A stretch of DNA of 64,000 nucleotides from Neopestalotiopsis rosae (GCA_023078685.1 JALGAS010000006.1:3534001-3598000), one strand, 5' to 3'; shown: positions 36,661 to 49,565, numbered from the stretch's first letter. Notes: a model not told the origin generated them from the sequence alone. Made by a program: numbers and translations.

Positions 36661-36667
36661 CTTATCA
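36661..36667 (-). promoter_or_regulatory. second putative AreA/NIT2 GATA site
   Basis: CTTATCA reads TGATAAG on the minus strand. Two GATA sites within 100 bp is the usual arrangement for effective AreA/NIT2 binding. Confidence 0.5.
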
Positions 36668-37135
36668 GCAAGTTGTTGAGTGAGCAGCTGCTGCTTTGCT
36701 CCCAGATTCCGAATCCAGACTGTCTCTTTCTCCTCTTTCGTCGCTTTCGCCATCCTTTGGTGCGTCAAATCAAAGAAGGGTAAGGGGCAGTGGCAGTGGC
36801 AGTTCGCAGTACTGGGCTGGACTGGACTGGGCCTTGCTGCGCTCTCAATGGCGTTCCTGTGAAAGTGCGCAATAAATGCATTTCCGGCAGTTTTCCTTTT
36901 CTCACTCTTCCTAACCCTTCTTCCCTAAGTCCCAGGCCCCCCCAAAGATCAGTCCAAGGCATATCGTACAGGGAATTGATAGGACAACAACCAATGAGCA
37001 ATGCCCTTTGACCGGATGTAGTCAGCCCATCTATCTCCATGCCCGATTGGCGAGATGCACTAATAGCATAGAGCCGGAGATGCTGAAACTTGGGACCTCT
37101 GTTGCCTTTGGGGTCCTCGGGATCTGGCATGCGTG

Positions 37136-37142
37136 TATAAGC
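37136..37142 (+). promoter_or_regulatory. possible TATA element of nitrite reductase
   Basis: TATAAGC about 270 bp upstream of the ATG at 37407. Position allows a leader of roughly 200 nt; no transcript evidence. Confidence 0.3.
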
Positions 37143-37406
37143 AGACGAGGACTCTTTTGACTATGCTTCCAAGCTGGAAAATTCGATACCTTTTCTAATT
37201 CATTCCTCTCTTTCGCAAAGCGCTTGCTGTTATTGCCTATTATCCGTGATACCCTCGACGTTTTGTCTTTTATTGTTACACGACGTTGGCGGTCGTTGTA
37301 GATCGCCCAACTTCTGCATGTCAACTCGCTTAGGAACGTGTGACGTGTGAGCCGTCCTGATTCCACCCCGTCTTGTCATAACAGAGGGAAAAGAGAACCT
37401 CAAACC

Positions 37407-40400
37407 ATGGAGGCCATTTCGAGGAGAAAGTTGGTCGTGGTGGGCTTGGGCATGGTCGGCGTAGCCTTCATGTAAGCCATTCACTCCCAAGGTTACATCC
37501 TCTATTTTGTACTTTGCTGAAACCTTTCAATCTCAAAAGAGAAAAGCTGCTCAAGCTGGACACTCGGAGTCGCGAATACGATGTTGTAGTGATTGGCGAG
37601 GAGCCGCACCTCGCATACAACCGCGTGGGTCTCACAAGCTTCTTTGACCACCGCAAAGTCGAGAATCTCTACTTGAACCCGCAGGACTGGTACACCTCTC
37701 ACGCGCCGGAGAATAAGCTGGGATACCACCTGAACACGTTGGTGACGGCAATCAACCCCGAGGACAAGATCGTGACGTGCTCCAACGGCGACGTGGTTGC
37801 CTATGATATACTGGTCCTGGCCACCGGCTCCGACGCCGTGCTCCCGCGGCACACCCCCGGCCACGACGCCCATGGCGTCTTTGTGTACCGCACTATCGAC
37901 GACCTCGAGAGGCTCATTGCCTTTGGCGAGACGCGCAGGGACACGGTGGGCGCCATCGTGGGCGGCGGCCTCCTCGGTCTTGAGGCCGCCAAGGCCATGA
38001 TGGACCTGCAGTGCTACAGCAAGGTCAAGCTGGTCGAGCGGAACCGCTGGGTCCTCAGCCGCCAGCTCGACCAAGACGCCGGCACGCTAGTCGTGGACAA
38101 GGTCACGGCCCTGGGTGTTGATATCCTGCTGAGCAAGCGCGTCGGCGAGATCCAGACGGACCAGGACAATAATGTCACGGGTGTGGTCTTTGAGGACGGC
38201 GAGCAAATGGCGTGCTCGACCATTTGCTTCGCCATTGGCGTGCGGCCGCGGGACAGCCTGGCTAGGAGCGCCGGTATCCAGTGTGCCGACCGAGGCGGCG
38301 GTATCATTGTCAACGACGACCTCAGCACCAGCGTACCTGACATCTACGCCATTGGAGAGTGTGCGAGCTGGCAAAACCAGACATTTGGCTTGATCGCTCC
38401 CGGTATCGAAATGGCCGACGTGCTCTCCTTTAATCTGACGCAAGCAAAGCTTCACCGGCCAAGGGTCTTCAAGCGGCCTGACCTGAGTACCAAGCTCAAG
38501 CTATTGGGCGTTGACGTGGCTAGCTTTGGTGACTTCTTTGCCGACCGCGATGGCCCTAGCCATTTGCCGGTGCGTGCAGCAAGGAAAAAGTCCGTCGAGC
38601 AGAGCGCCGTCAAGACGACTGCGAGTGGCCCATCGGCACATCCGGTCAAGGCCCTCACCTACAAAGACCCATTCCAAGCCGTGTATAAAAAGTACATCTT
38701 TACGTCGGATGGAAAATACCTGCTGGGTGGAATGATGATCGGGGATACCAGCGATTATATCAAACTGGTCCCCATGGTTAAGAACCAGAAGGAGCTCGAT
38801 ATCCCACCGTCACAGCTCATTCTGGGAGCAAAGAAGGAAGGCCAAGACGACGGCGACGATCTAGATGACGACACGCAGATCTGCTCCTGCCACAACGTCA
38901 CAAAGGGCAACGTGGTGGAAGTCGTTAAAAAGGGAACTTGCAAGTCCCTGGGCGACGTCAAGGCGTGCACCAAGGCCGGTACCGGCTGCGGTGGGTGTAT
39001 GCCGCTCGTCACCACCATCTTCAACAAGACCATGAAGGACATGGGCGCCGAGGTGACCAATCACCTGTGCTCGCACTTTAGCTACTCGCGGGCCGACCTC
39101 TACAATATTGTCATCACCAAGCGGCTCAAGACGTTTCAGGACGTGATGCGCGATGCCGGCAACGACAAGGAGTCCGAGGGCTGTGAGGCGTGCAAACCAG
39201 CCGTCGCCAGCATCTTTGCCAGTCTGTGGAACAGGCATGTAATGGATCGGTCCACGCATGGACTGCAAGAAACAAACGACCGCTTCCTCGCCAACATTCA
39301 GCGAAATGGCACCTTTTCAGTCGTTCCAAGGGTGTCGGCTGGCGAGATCACACCAGAGAAGCTGATTGTCATTGGTCAGGTTGCCAAAAAGTATGGTCTG
39401 TACACCAAGATCACCGGCGGACAACGCATCGACATGTTTGGTGCCAAGAAGCAAGACCTGCTGGACATATGGAAAGAGCTCGTCGATGCCGGCATGGAGA
39501 GCGGACACGCTTATGCCAAATCTCTGCGGACAGTCAAAAGCTGTGTCGGCACCACGTGGTGCAGATACGGTATCGGCGACAGCGTAGGCATGGCGGTGCG
39601 CCTCGAGGAGCGGTACAAGAGTATTCGTGCTCCACACAAGATCAAGGGCGGTGTCTCTGGTTGCGTCCGGGAGTGTGCTGAGGCACAGAGCAAAGAGTAA
39701 GCAATGGGCATCCAAGCACCCCTATTCCAAGACCTATTTCCCCAATGACTAACGACGTCTGTGTACCAGTTTTGGACTCATTGCCACCGATAAAGGCTTC
39801 AACATCTTTGTGGCTGGCAATGGCGGCGCCAAACCCAAGCACGCAGAGCTGCTCGCAAAGGACGTGCCCCCAGCCGAGGTGATTCCCATTCTAGATCGTT
39901 ACCTCATGTTCTACATCCGCACTGCCGACAAGCTTCAGCGCACGGCGCGATGGATCGAGCAACTACCCGGTGGGCTCAAGTACCTGCAGGACGTGGTGCT
40001 GCGCGACAAGCTCGGCATCTGTGCTTCGCTCGAGGCACAAATGCAGGAGCTGGTCGAGTCCTTTTTCGACGAGTGGGCCGAGGCCGTCAAAAGTCCCGAG
40101 ATCGCCGCCAAGTTCAAGCAGTTCAACAATACGGACGAGGGCGCTGAGGGCATGGACATTGAGCTGGACCGCGGCCAGGCTCGTCCCGTCATGTGGGCCA
40201 AGGACCCGGCCACGGCCGACTTCAAGGGCCTGCGCGCCCGCTGGTCGTCAACGTCGTGGCAGCCCGTCATCGAGGCAGCCCATTTCGCCGGCGCCGACGA
40301 CACGCCAAACGGCATCTCGGCCAACGTCAAGCGCGGCGATACCCAGCTGGCCCTCTGGCGCGTCCGCGGCCGGTACTATGCCACTCAGCAAATGTGCCCG

Positions 40401-40961
40401 CACAAGAGGACGTTTATCCTGAGCGACGGGCTGGTCGGTCTTGATCCCTCGGCAGCGCCCACGGCTGCGCCCACCGACACCAACGCTCCACCCTCTCCAC
40501 CTCCCTCGCCGACATCATCCGCCGCCGAAGCCGTGACTGGCACGACCGCGGCCGCGGCGGTTTCCTCTGCAGAGCCCTGCGGCGATGCCAAGTCTCCCTG
40601 GGTCTCATGTCCATACCACAAGCGCAACTTTGACCTCTCATCGGGCGATTGCAAGAACGATAGCGAGCTCAGCATTGCTACATTCGAGGTCCAAGAACGG
40701 GACGACGGCCTCGTGTACATCAAGCTTCCTCCGGTTGACGAGCTGGACCGCGAGCTGGGCACCAAGAGATGGATGGTCAGAAAGGGTGAGGCTGGGGAGG
40801 CCCAGTTCGCCGACCTTGACAAAAAGATTGGCTTCAAGGGTTTGCGGGCCAAGAAGCCTGGTGTCCGACCCATGGGCGATGAGATTATGCGGAAGCCTGT
40901 CGAGGTGCTGGCCCAACCTGCTCATGGGGGCTGCGGCGGATCAGCCGGTCTCGATTGGTAG
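37407..40961 (+). CDS. niiA: assimilatory nitrite reductase, NAD(P)H
   Basis: Three exons: 37407-37471, 37540-39696, 39770-40961 (introns 68 and 73 bp); 1137 residues, the usual length for fungal NiiA/NIT-6. It reduces nitrite to ammonium with six electrons in the cytosol, the last step of nitrate assimilation. Domains in order: FAD-binding GLGMVG (13-18), NAD(P)-binding GGGLLG (163-168), a BFD-like [2Fe-2S] module with Cys470, Cys472, Cys505, Cys508, then the sulfite/nitrite reductase core whose four Cys (690, 696, 730, 734) bind the [4Fe-4S]-siroheme, and a C-terminal Rieske-like domain with Cys950/His952 and Cys1021/His1024. The two Rieske halves are separated by a Pro/Thr/Ala-rich insert. 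All key ligands are present, so the enzyme should be active. The 21-codon first exon carries the start of the FAD motif. No nitrate reductase or nitrate transporter gene lies in the window. Confidence 0.95.
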
Positions 40962-41583
40962 AACAATTGGGAAAGACGTCTGCAAGATTTAGATTTGTAT
41001 GAGCAATATTGGCGATATATCGGGACGTGGAATGATTATAGTCTTGGATTTTGGGGCGACGGTGTTCGGAGCAAAACATACATATGAGCAAGATATAGTC
41101 AAGCATTTTATAATCGTCAATCGTTGTGAATTGATACGATCTCGACGTAGACATGGTGATTTGGTCCAAGTTATTGTATTCGCTTGCATGTGCATGAGAT
41201 GTGGTATTTGCAGCCATGTCGCTACTTCCTTGACACGAGATCGATGCATTCATCAGGTCATAATTTGTACAAGAACGTCAATTTTTCTTCTTGTCACTAT
41301 TCGCAATAATAAGGATTTCCGTCCTTTTCATGTTCCAGACGATGTGACTGTCCCAAAAGATATATCTAGTAAAGGGCCACCCTGTCCCCTTCTATTAGGA
41401 GTGACCTAACCTATCTTCTTTTTTTTTTTTAAAGGCGAGAAAGGCGACAGAAAATAATTCGCTGTGACAGAAAAGGAGGAAGGGGGGTATTAGGCCAAAA
41501 TGAAACAGAGTAGACCATTGAAGTTGCCTTCGTCAGCCCTGCGCCGCATTGTTGGCGACTTTTGGTAACCTCTAGCGAGCTAT
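40962..41583. other. intergenic, 0.6 kb, between converging genes
   Basis: Shared 3' flank of nitrite reductase (+) and beta-tubulin (-). A T homopolymer of about eleven lies near 41422-41432. No gene recognised. Confidence 0.6.
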
Positions 41584-43493
41584 TTACTCGTCCTCGGGCA
41601 GAGGCTCCTCCTCGTACTCCTCCTCCTCCTCATCGACACCGGCATCCTGGTACTGCTGGTATTCGCTGACCAAGTCGTTCATATTGGACTCAGCCTCAGT
41701 GAACTCCATCTCGTCCATACCCTCACCAGTGTACCAATGCAAGAAAGCCTTGCGACGGAACATGGCAGTGAACTGCTCGCCGATACGCTTGAACAGCTCC
41801 TGGATAGCGGTCGAGTTTCCGACGAAGGTAGACGACATCTTAAGGCCGCGGGGAGGAATGGAGCAGAGAGCGGTCTGCACGTTGTTGGGGATCCACTCAA
41901 CAAAGTAGGAGGAGTTCTTGTTCTGGACGTTGCGCATCTGGTCCTCGACCTCCTTCATGGAGACCTTACCACGGCTAGAGAAAACCCGTTAGCTCAAGAA
42001 TGATACGATTCGATTAGAAACAATTGGAAGATCACTTACAAGATGGCAGAGCAGGTCAGGTAGCGACCGTTGCGGAAGTCGGAAGCAGCCATCATGTTCT
42101 TGGGGTCGAACATCTGCTGAGTCAACTCGGGAACAGTGACGGCACGGAAAGAGTGAGCGCCACGGCTGGTCAGCGGAGCAAAGCCGACCATGAAGAAGTG
42201 CAGACGGGGGAAGGGCACCATGTTGACAGCCAACTTGCGCAGGTCAGAGTTGAGCTGACCAGGGAAACGCAAGCAAGTGGTGACGCCAGACATGACGGCG
42301 GAGACCAGGTGGTTCAGGTCACCGTAAGAGGGGTTGGACAGCTTCAGGGTACGCATGCAGATGTCGTAGAGAGCCTCGTTGTCAATGCAGTAGGTCTCGT
42401 CGGAGTTCTCGACCAGCTGGTGGACGGAGAGGGTGGCGTTGTAGGGCTCGACGACGGTGTCAGAGACCTTGGGGGAGGGCACGACGGAGAAGGTAGCCAT
42501 CATGCGGTCGGGGAACTCCTCGCGGATCTTGGAGATCAACAGAGTACCCATACCGGCACCGGTACCACCACCCAGGGAGTGGGTGATCTGGAAACCCTGG
42601 AGGCAGTCGCAAGCCTCGGCCTCGCGACGGACAACGTCGAGGACCTGGTCGACGAGCTCAGCACCCTCAGTGTAGTGACCCTTGGCCCAGTTGTTGCCAG
42701 CACCGGACTGACCGAAGACGAAGTTGTCAGGGCGGAAGAGCTGGCCGAAGGGACCGGCGCGGACGGCATCCATGGTACCGGGCTCGAGATCGACGAGGAC
42801 GGCACGAGGAACGTACTTGTTGCCGGAAGCCTCGTTGAAGTAGACGCTCATACGCTCGAGCTGGAGCTCGGAGGTACCGTTGTAGCTAAATGGCCATCGA
42901 GTCAGCCTACAAGCTTAACAGGAAGCAGGAGGAATTAAAAATAGTACATACACTCCATTGCTGTCGAGACCGTGCTCGCCAGAGATGGTTTGCCTATCAA
43001 TGACCTATTAGCATCATGTTCCCTCTATCTTGACCTAATTCACTGTTCGGGGCCGTCGTGCAGGCACGAAAAACGTCGTATTGAGGCCGTGTCGAGACAG
43101 ACAGGTTACATACCAGAAGGCAGCACCAATTTGGTTACCCTGTTCATGATTGTGAGCTTTGGTGTTTCGAACGCGCTATATCGCGGGATTTGGCATGTTA
43201 CTTACGCACTGACCGGTCTGAAGGTGAACCTATTGGCAGAGAAAAAAAGACCCGTTAGCTAGAGAACCTTGATTTACTTGAATTACGACGGCAGTCATGA
43301 CGATGAAGCGACGACTTCGGATGAATCTGTTGTCGCTGTTGCTGCTGCCGCCGCTTCTTGGGCGCACAGCTTTCGAAGGATGTGGGGTAGAAATCAGGGG
43401 CCATTGAGTTTGGGACGCGTCCAGGGTAGGTCGGTTGGTATAGTAAATAGAGGGGAAGGTCGGGGGTAGTCATGGACTCACAATCTCACGCAT
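41584..43493 (-). CDS. benA/tub2: beta-tubulin with Tyr200
   Basis: Six exons on the minus strand: 43493-43482, 43229-43206, 43139-43114, 42993-42952, 42885-42040, 41974-41584; 446 residues. The crowded small 5' exons are typical of Pezizomycotina beta-tubulin genes. It forms microtubules with alpha-tubulin. Seen: the autoregulatory MREI start, GGGTGAGMG nucleotide loop (140-148), and an acidic C-terminal tail ([10 protein letters not shown]). At drug-linked positions His6, Tyr50, Phe167, Glu198 and Leu240 are standard, but residue 200 is Tyr (codon TAC, 42392-42390) where most fungi have Phe. F200Y is a known benzimidazole-resistance change. Codon choice is strongly biased to C/G-ending codons, as in highly expressed genes, so this looks like a main tubulin gene. 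An antisense open frame over exon 5 is a by-product of that bias. Confidence 0.97.
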
Positions 43494-45873
43494 GTTGGCG
43501 GTTTGTTAGAAGATGTCGACGAGGCTGAGAGGAAGCAGCAAAGAGGCCTTCTTGGTGTAGAGCTCGACGGAGGAGACGAGACGAGAGGTGGATGTGCGAA
43601 GGGCGGTGGTTTTGGGCGGGATTTGGAAAGATGGAGTATCTTTGAGGGTCGGGTCGGGTTGGGAGATTGTTGATTTTTGGCCTGGCGGTGAGAGGGAAGG
43701 GGACCAGAGCGCTGGGCGATTGATTGGGTGACTTTTTGGATTGACTGACTGGCGACTGGCGGCCACTGCCCACGCCGCGTCCCTCTCGTTCCCCCCAGGC
43801 CACCAGGCCGATTCAGTTTACCTTAGCCCATCAGAGGGTCCCCCCGAAAACTCCCCCTCGTCCCCTGCTGTTGATGTTACCCCACCCGCGCTGGCAAACC
43901 ATTGGCACTAGTTCTTCCATAGGCAATTAACGGGTCCCGCTTTCCCCTGCGTCGCCTAGTCGGGACCCTCCCTCTGCTCTTCTTCGGGACTAGTAAACGC
44001 GGGCTCCAAGCCAAGGCAGCCGCGATTTGGATCTTTGGATGCCAATCCAAATACTATGTACAGTACCACTGGAGCTAGCCGCTGCAAATTCATGTGCTTT
44101 TTTGCATTGCTCGTGCTGTATGCATGTGTCTGGTGGTGTACATCGCAAGGTAACCATTTAGAAACAGGATATTTGCACACCATAAGAGCAGGCTACCATA
44201 TAAACAATGGCCGGTATGACATCCTTAATATTGTGCTGTGCTGTGCCGACTATTCAATTGTGTTGCCTGAAGCATATTTATTGTTTACATACTAGTTGCC
44301 ACAGAGCAGCTAAGTTTCCAGCAATTTAGTGCTCGCCAGGTACGATCAAGTAGCTGTGGCCAATTCTTTTTGTCATGTCCGTACTTGGGAGAAGGGGAAG
44401 AGGGTCTATGGCTCGGGCAATGATGATGTACAATCTGCATGTGGCTAAATAGTATCATGGCAAAGAATCACCAGGTCCCCGCCCAGAACATTGAAAATTA
44501 GCTGTCTTAAGTCCTTGGTGAATTTCGCAAAGATGGACACTCGTGTGTACTAACCTAGAGAGCTTCAGTCTCACTAGTCCTTACATAGTAGCTATATTAA
44601 AACTGAGCAATACTCACTTGTTAGCGGAAGAGTATATAGGAAACAATTTTGCAGGCTACAATTTGGCACGAATTTAACTGTAGTGCATGACAAGAACAGG
44701 GTTGATACTGCCGAGTATAAGTGATATCTGGGTATCAGAGATGTCTTATAAAACAGAATTTTTGCTGTTGGGCCCGTTTCCATGGAGCGCCTGCATAATC
44801 TTGGTGAAAATCGATTGTGTATGTCATTGCATGTTTAAGAATTGAGGTCATTGCAAAGGTAAATGAGCATTGTGTCCTCAGGAACAACGCAATTGATCAG
44901 ATACAAGGTCGCTCTACTGTCACTCGAAATTACGAAAGAAATGGTACCATAGTAGTTCGAGCGGTGGGTTGGGTGAAAACTATCTTTTGATTACCATGCT
45001 CCATGCGCTGCTCGTCTGCCATTACGTACCACATATCGAGTACTATTCCGTGTTTGCCTGCTCTATCTTCCGATGGGATGTAATTTGAACTGTATACATT
45101 TCGGACCGCATCAAATAATCAAACCTGCTCTACTTGGATGTGTGGGACGTTCAAACTCTAGTTCAGACATACCTAGCCTTCTCGCGACTCCTTCGCCACA
45201 AACGTGCATCTTGTTTCACTGAGGGGACATGGCAAATTGAAACTCGTAGTGTATCTGGCAATTTTGCCGGAAGCAAATCCAAGGTTTGTCGCCTGGAAGC
45301 TTTTATTCACCTTTCCCTGGCCTAAAACCAACCGTGGCCTGGAACCTATTCACGGAAGAGAAGCCAACCGTCCATGCCTGTGTCTACCAAAATTGTACAA
45401 TGCCCCATTATATATGCCTTTCCATTGTGCCGTTGACCCTTTTGTCCCTTTTTCGCAACCATGAAGGGATACAACATAAGAAATAAAACAAAAACTTAAT
45501 CAAGAATCCTGTAAACGCCGATGCGCCTGGACGGTGGCGGGCATTGCAGTTGCGCAATGATGTTCCGTGTAAGTGCTTCCAACAAAAATCTGCACATAGT
45601 TTGCGTATTACACCTCGAAACGAGGAATGTGAAAATCAGAAATCAAAGGTTCCACCACCAGTAATGGTGTTTCTCCCACGTCGTATGCTGAATACCCGTA
45701 GCCGTGCGACATAACTTGTCTATTCAGCTCCATGCGAGCATGGCTGGTCGTCATCGATGTCTTTCGTTTTCATCCATGATTGATGCAAATACAGAGCGTA
45801 AGAAAACATGCCTGCCAAGAAGTTGAATCTCTCTCGGATCGGTGCAATTTTCATGACAGACAGGATGTTTCAT
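43494..45873. other. intergenic, 2.4 kb
   Basis: The left 0.4 kb is the leader and promoter of beta-tubulin (minus strand). The remainder is AT-richer and holds no open frame above 90 codons that I can support. Confidence 0.55.
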
Positions 45874-48800
45874 TTAGTGGGCCGCCGTCATCATCTGGAT
45901 ACGCCGGTTCATTGGAGTTGATGGCGAGCTGGTCATCGAACTAGTTGTGAGAATCGAGTTGGTGCTTCGGCTGTGAGGAAGCGGGCGCGAAGGGGTTGAC
46001 GAGGGGTCTTCGAATACCCGTGTAAAAGCAGGACTGCCATCCTCGTTCCTTACTCTATCGCGTCTTGGGGTTCGGATCGGACTGCTCGTAAGGTGATCTT
46101 CCTTGCGAACCAGATCTGAGAGAGAATCCCTCAAATCGCCTGCACGCTTGACCAGATCCCTCAAGCTAGTGGTGTCAAAATAATGGACCTTCTTGTCACC
46201 TTCCTTGTCCTTGCTAGTGACTGCCTGGGCCTTCGGTTGAACATGCTCATCGGCCTCTTCGTCGTCAATAAAGAGTGGCTGTTTCTTACGAAATTCCATA
46301 GACTCCACCAGAGAATTGACAGTAACAAGTCTGGGGCGGATAGGCGCAGGATCCTCACTGGGCGTCAGTGGGAGCTCTGCGGGCGCAGCATTGTCGGGTT
46401 GCAGCCAATTGCCAAAGATATCATCTTCAGGCGAGAACACAGAGCGGCGCCTGTTCTGAGGGCGTTCCTTCACAACCGCCGTCTTGATTTGCCCATTGAC
46501 TTTGCCCAGACCCTCTGAAAGATTCAATACAGATCCGTCAAAGCCCTCGTCCACAAAGCGCTCATCACTCAGATCCAGGTCTAGATCACCAAGCCGCGAC
46601 TCCAAATCACTCATGTCCGAGTCCGTAGCTCCTGGTGAAACCTCGGCAGGCTCATGGCCTGGGCCATCGTCGCACAGAGCAATGATATTTTCTGCATCGC
46701 GCCACAGCTCTAGCGAGGATCCACTGATCATGTCCATATCGCGACCCAATCGACACAATCGTTTAAGATCATTCACCAATAATGACAACTCGCGTATCTG
46801 GCCAGAATGGGCCTTGACGGTTGGTTGGTTTGCTGCAATCGTAGAGGGTACCCGAATAACTGATAGGCGATTTGCTGCCTTTTTGTCCTCTTCCGGACCA
46901 GGAGTGACGGCTTCGTCGAATTCGAAATCCTCGTCCCATTCCTCACTCACGTTCTTGCCCCACGTGCTGAACCTGGTGGAGAGAGAACTGTCAATAGGCT
47001 CGGGAACAACGGGGACGCTTTGGCTTCGTATGTGCAACGGAATAGGCCCTCTTCGGCTTGCTGTTCGTCCACCACGCATATCGAGTTCCTGCTTGCCGTG
47101 AACCGTCTTGGGTCGTAGACCAGCGCTCTCGTACTTATCGAGAGACACCGGCTCTTGCCAGTCCCATACATTGCTTCTGGGTCGCTCATTGGCGCTATCA
47201 CCACAGGAATCCTGGGCGCTGCTGCCGTTAGTCAGAACGAGGGCGGTTCTGGGGTGAGGGCTCCCTCTTCTAGAATTCATGGAGCTTGGAGGTGACAGAT
47301 GGTTGTAAACACCGTCGTTATCATCTCTCGTCCAGTCCAGATCGTCATCATCATCTAGAGATAGTCGTCCAAGGTCTCGGTTTGCCCATGAGAGGCTCGG
47401 TTGGCCGACCGGGTAATGAGATTCATCGTCGTCGTGAAGATTCGCGAGTCGATAAGCGGCTTCTGTCTCACCAAAAGGCCTACGGATAGGTGTAGGCTGT
47501 CCTTCGTCCTCTTCCATGATCTTGTTGCCCCCATCGAATGACGGCCCAAGTATCTCTTGAATGGACAGGCGCTTTGGTTGCTTGTTGATTCCTCCTGTAC
47601 TCGGTGGCGACTCGTCGAACATGGATTCTACGGGTGAATCGAGGGTTCTTCGACGTCCTGATCCAGTAGTGCGTAGGGAATCAAATGGTGTGTCCGTTGT
47701 GTCATCATCCTCCCCAGACATAAACCCTCGGTGGTACTCGGAGCTGCCAACAGTTGAGGTACGGGCGTGGGATGCATTAGAGTTGACTCTTGCATTATTC
47801 GTCGGAGCGAGACCTGCATTGGTCACATCATCTGACTTGCCATGGCCGTTGGAAGAGCCAAGACGGTTTAGATCAACATGAAAGCTAGAAAGTCTAGAGA
47901 GAGGCGGCAAAGGCGAAGGTGTGTTTTTCCTGCTGTGGGGTGGTTGGAAAATGGCTGCCAAATCTGTCTCAACTTTACTTGATGTGCTAGACAGATTCAT
48001 AATCCCGGTGCCTGTTTCATCTGGGGCGACATTCGAGGTCGTGGTCACGGGATCCGATGTGTGACGCTGGTCTGCGACTGATGCTTCAGCCTTGGCCCCG
48101 CGTTTCCGTCGACGAATGCTTCCATTTCTTGACATCCAATTTGACGATGAACCCAATTGTATGGAGAGGGACCGTTTCGGTGTCCTGAAAGGTGTGCCAC
48201 TGACAGGTGAGTCGGTCTTATTGGAACTTTGAGGGCTCTCCTGTGCATTTGCACTAGTGTCGGCCTCCAGGCTGCCATCATAGGCCTCGTCATCCACCGG
48301 CATTGTCATGACAGCCCGAGGCGATATCAGGTACGCTCTTTCGTATCCCGTTTGTTCTACGGACAGTCTCTTGGCTCCCAGCTTGGCACTGGCGTCGTTC
48401 TTCTTAGTAGACGATTTGATTGTTGGTCTGGTAATTCTGGAGTGAAAGAAGGACTTCCACCTGGGTTCTTCGGTTGTGGATATCTCGATACCAGAATCCA
48501 GTTTTGGCACTGCCAAAGTCTTGGCTCTTGGTCTAGTCTGTTGTGGCTGCTCAGACGGGATTTCAGTAGCAGGTTGAACAGCTTCCACGGTCAGTTGATG
48601 GAGCGTTGCAGATCTCTGGTGACTTGTAGCCGGCCGCCGTAACGTAGGCATCTGTGACCTTGCGCTCCGCCGATCTAGTAAACCCGGATTGGTACCATTT
48701 GCCGCAGACGACCTTTTGACAAGCTTATTAGGCGGCAGCTGAGGTGCTGTGATACTATTTGGTGACAAAATTGGTGCGGCTGAACCATGAGAGAACATGG

Positions 48801-49565
48801 ATTGGGTATCGGGACCAAGACTGGACTGCAGGCTCTCGTGCTGCGAGATTGGACGGATGGAAAGCCTTCTCATCCACGAGCCATTCGAGGAGGAAGAGTT
48901 GCGCACGTCTTCGGGAGCAGGCACAGTATTCACGTCGCCCTGCTTTGCAGATGCGTATCGCCAATTTGACGAGGCCTTTGGCGGTGTGATCTGCGCTTGT
49001 GAAGAGCGCCGGGGCATGCGCGTAGGATTTGTTGTAGTCTCGAACTGGGCTGAGAGGGGTGGACTAAAGTTGTCTGTAACAGCAGCGGCCGAGTCTCTGG
49101 TGCCAGGTCGCGATGAAAATGCGCTTCTGTTCAGCTCTGCTTCAGCAATCGCATAATTATTTCTGATCGGTGTTGTATGAGGGGGTGGCGGAGGAATTTG
49201 TCCTTCGACAAGTTGACCGAATATGACGCCCGTCGCGGCCGCGGCAACAGCAGTGCCAGTACCGATAAGCTGTAGTAGTGGTGGTGCAAGTCAGTAACCG
49301 GGATGCGGACGTGGGGGGAGGTGGATGGACCACGGATGATTTATTGTGTAGATGAAACGAGAAGTCTCAAGGGAGGAAGAAAAAAAATAAAGAGCAACAG
49401 GATGTTCAGAAACAAAAGTAACGTGATTATCAAAAAGAGCAATAACCCGGAGGCAATATTGAATTTCCAAGGACATGGGATGCAGCAGCACCCGTGAACA
49501 CTGAACCAGGTATGTAGGTACGCTCGGCCGCTGAAGGAGGCACTTACACTGGGGACTGTCTGCAT
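45874..49565 (-). CDS. large disordered protein with WDEDFEFDE motif, function unknown
   Basis: Two exons: 49565-49548 (18 nt, MQTVPS) and 49269-45874, giving 1137 residues; intron 278 bp with donor GTAAGT and acceptor CTACAG. I do not recognise the family. Seen: a hydrophobic Gly/Ala stretch immediately after the splice (LIGTGTAVAAAATGVIFGQL, residues 7-26), possibly a membrane or targeting segment, then poly-Pro (34-38), about 700 residues of Ser/Pro/Arg-rich low complexity with many RxxS-type phosphosites, an acidic aromatic motif WDEDFEFDE (about 784-792), and a likely helical conserved segment IRELSLLVNDLKRLCRLG (about 830-847) followed by a Trp-containing LELWRDAENIIALC. The C-terminal part again is Ser/Pro-rich. 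The ATG at 49017 is also possible as a start, but the frame continues upstream with sensible residues to the splice site. A scaffold or signalling role is only a guess. Confidence 0.7.

Larger units (their letters stand above)
35085..37406. other. 2.3 kb divergent intergenic region, nitrite reductase promoter
   Basis: Lies between the minus-strand eIF1-like gene and plus-strand nitrite reductase. No coding sequence recognised. The right half carries a CTCCGCGG element, several GATA elements, CCAAT-type boxes (ATTGG near 36629, CCAAT near 36992) and a TATA-like element, annotated separately. A tRNA-like B box on the minus strand at 35766-35775 was rejected. Confidence 0.6.

Noticed and set aside
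42024..42938. 304-codon open frame on the plus strand
   Set aside because: It is antisense to beta-tubulin exon 5; the strong codon bias of that exon removes stops on the opposite strand.
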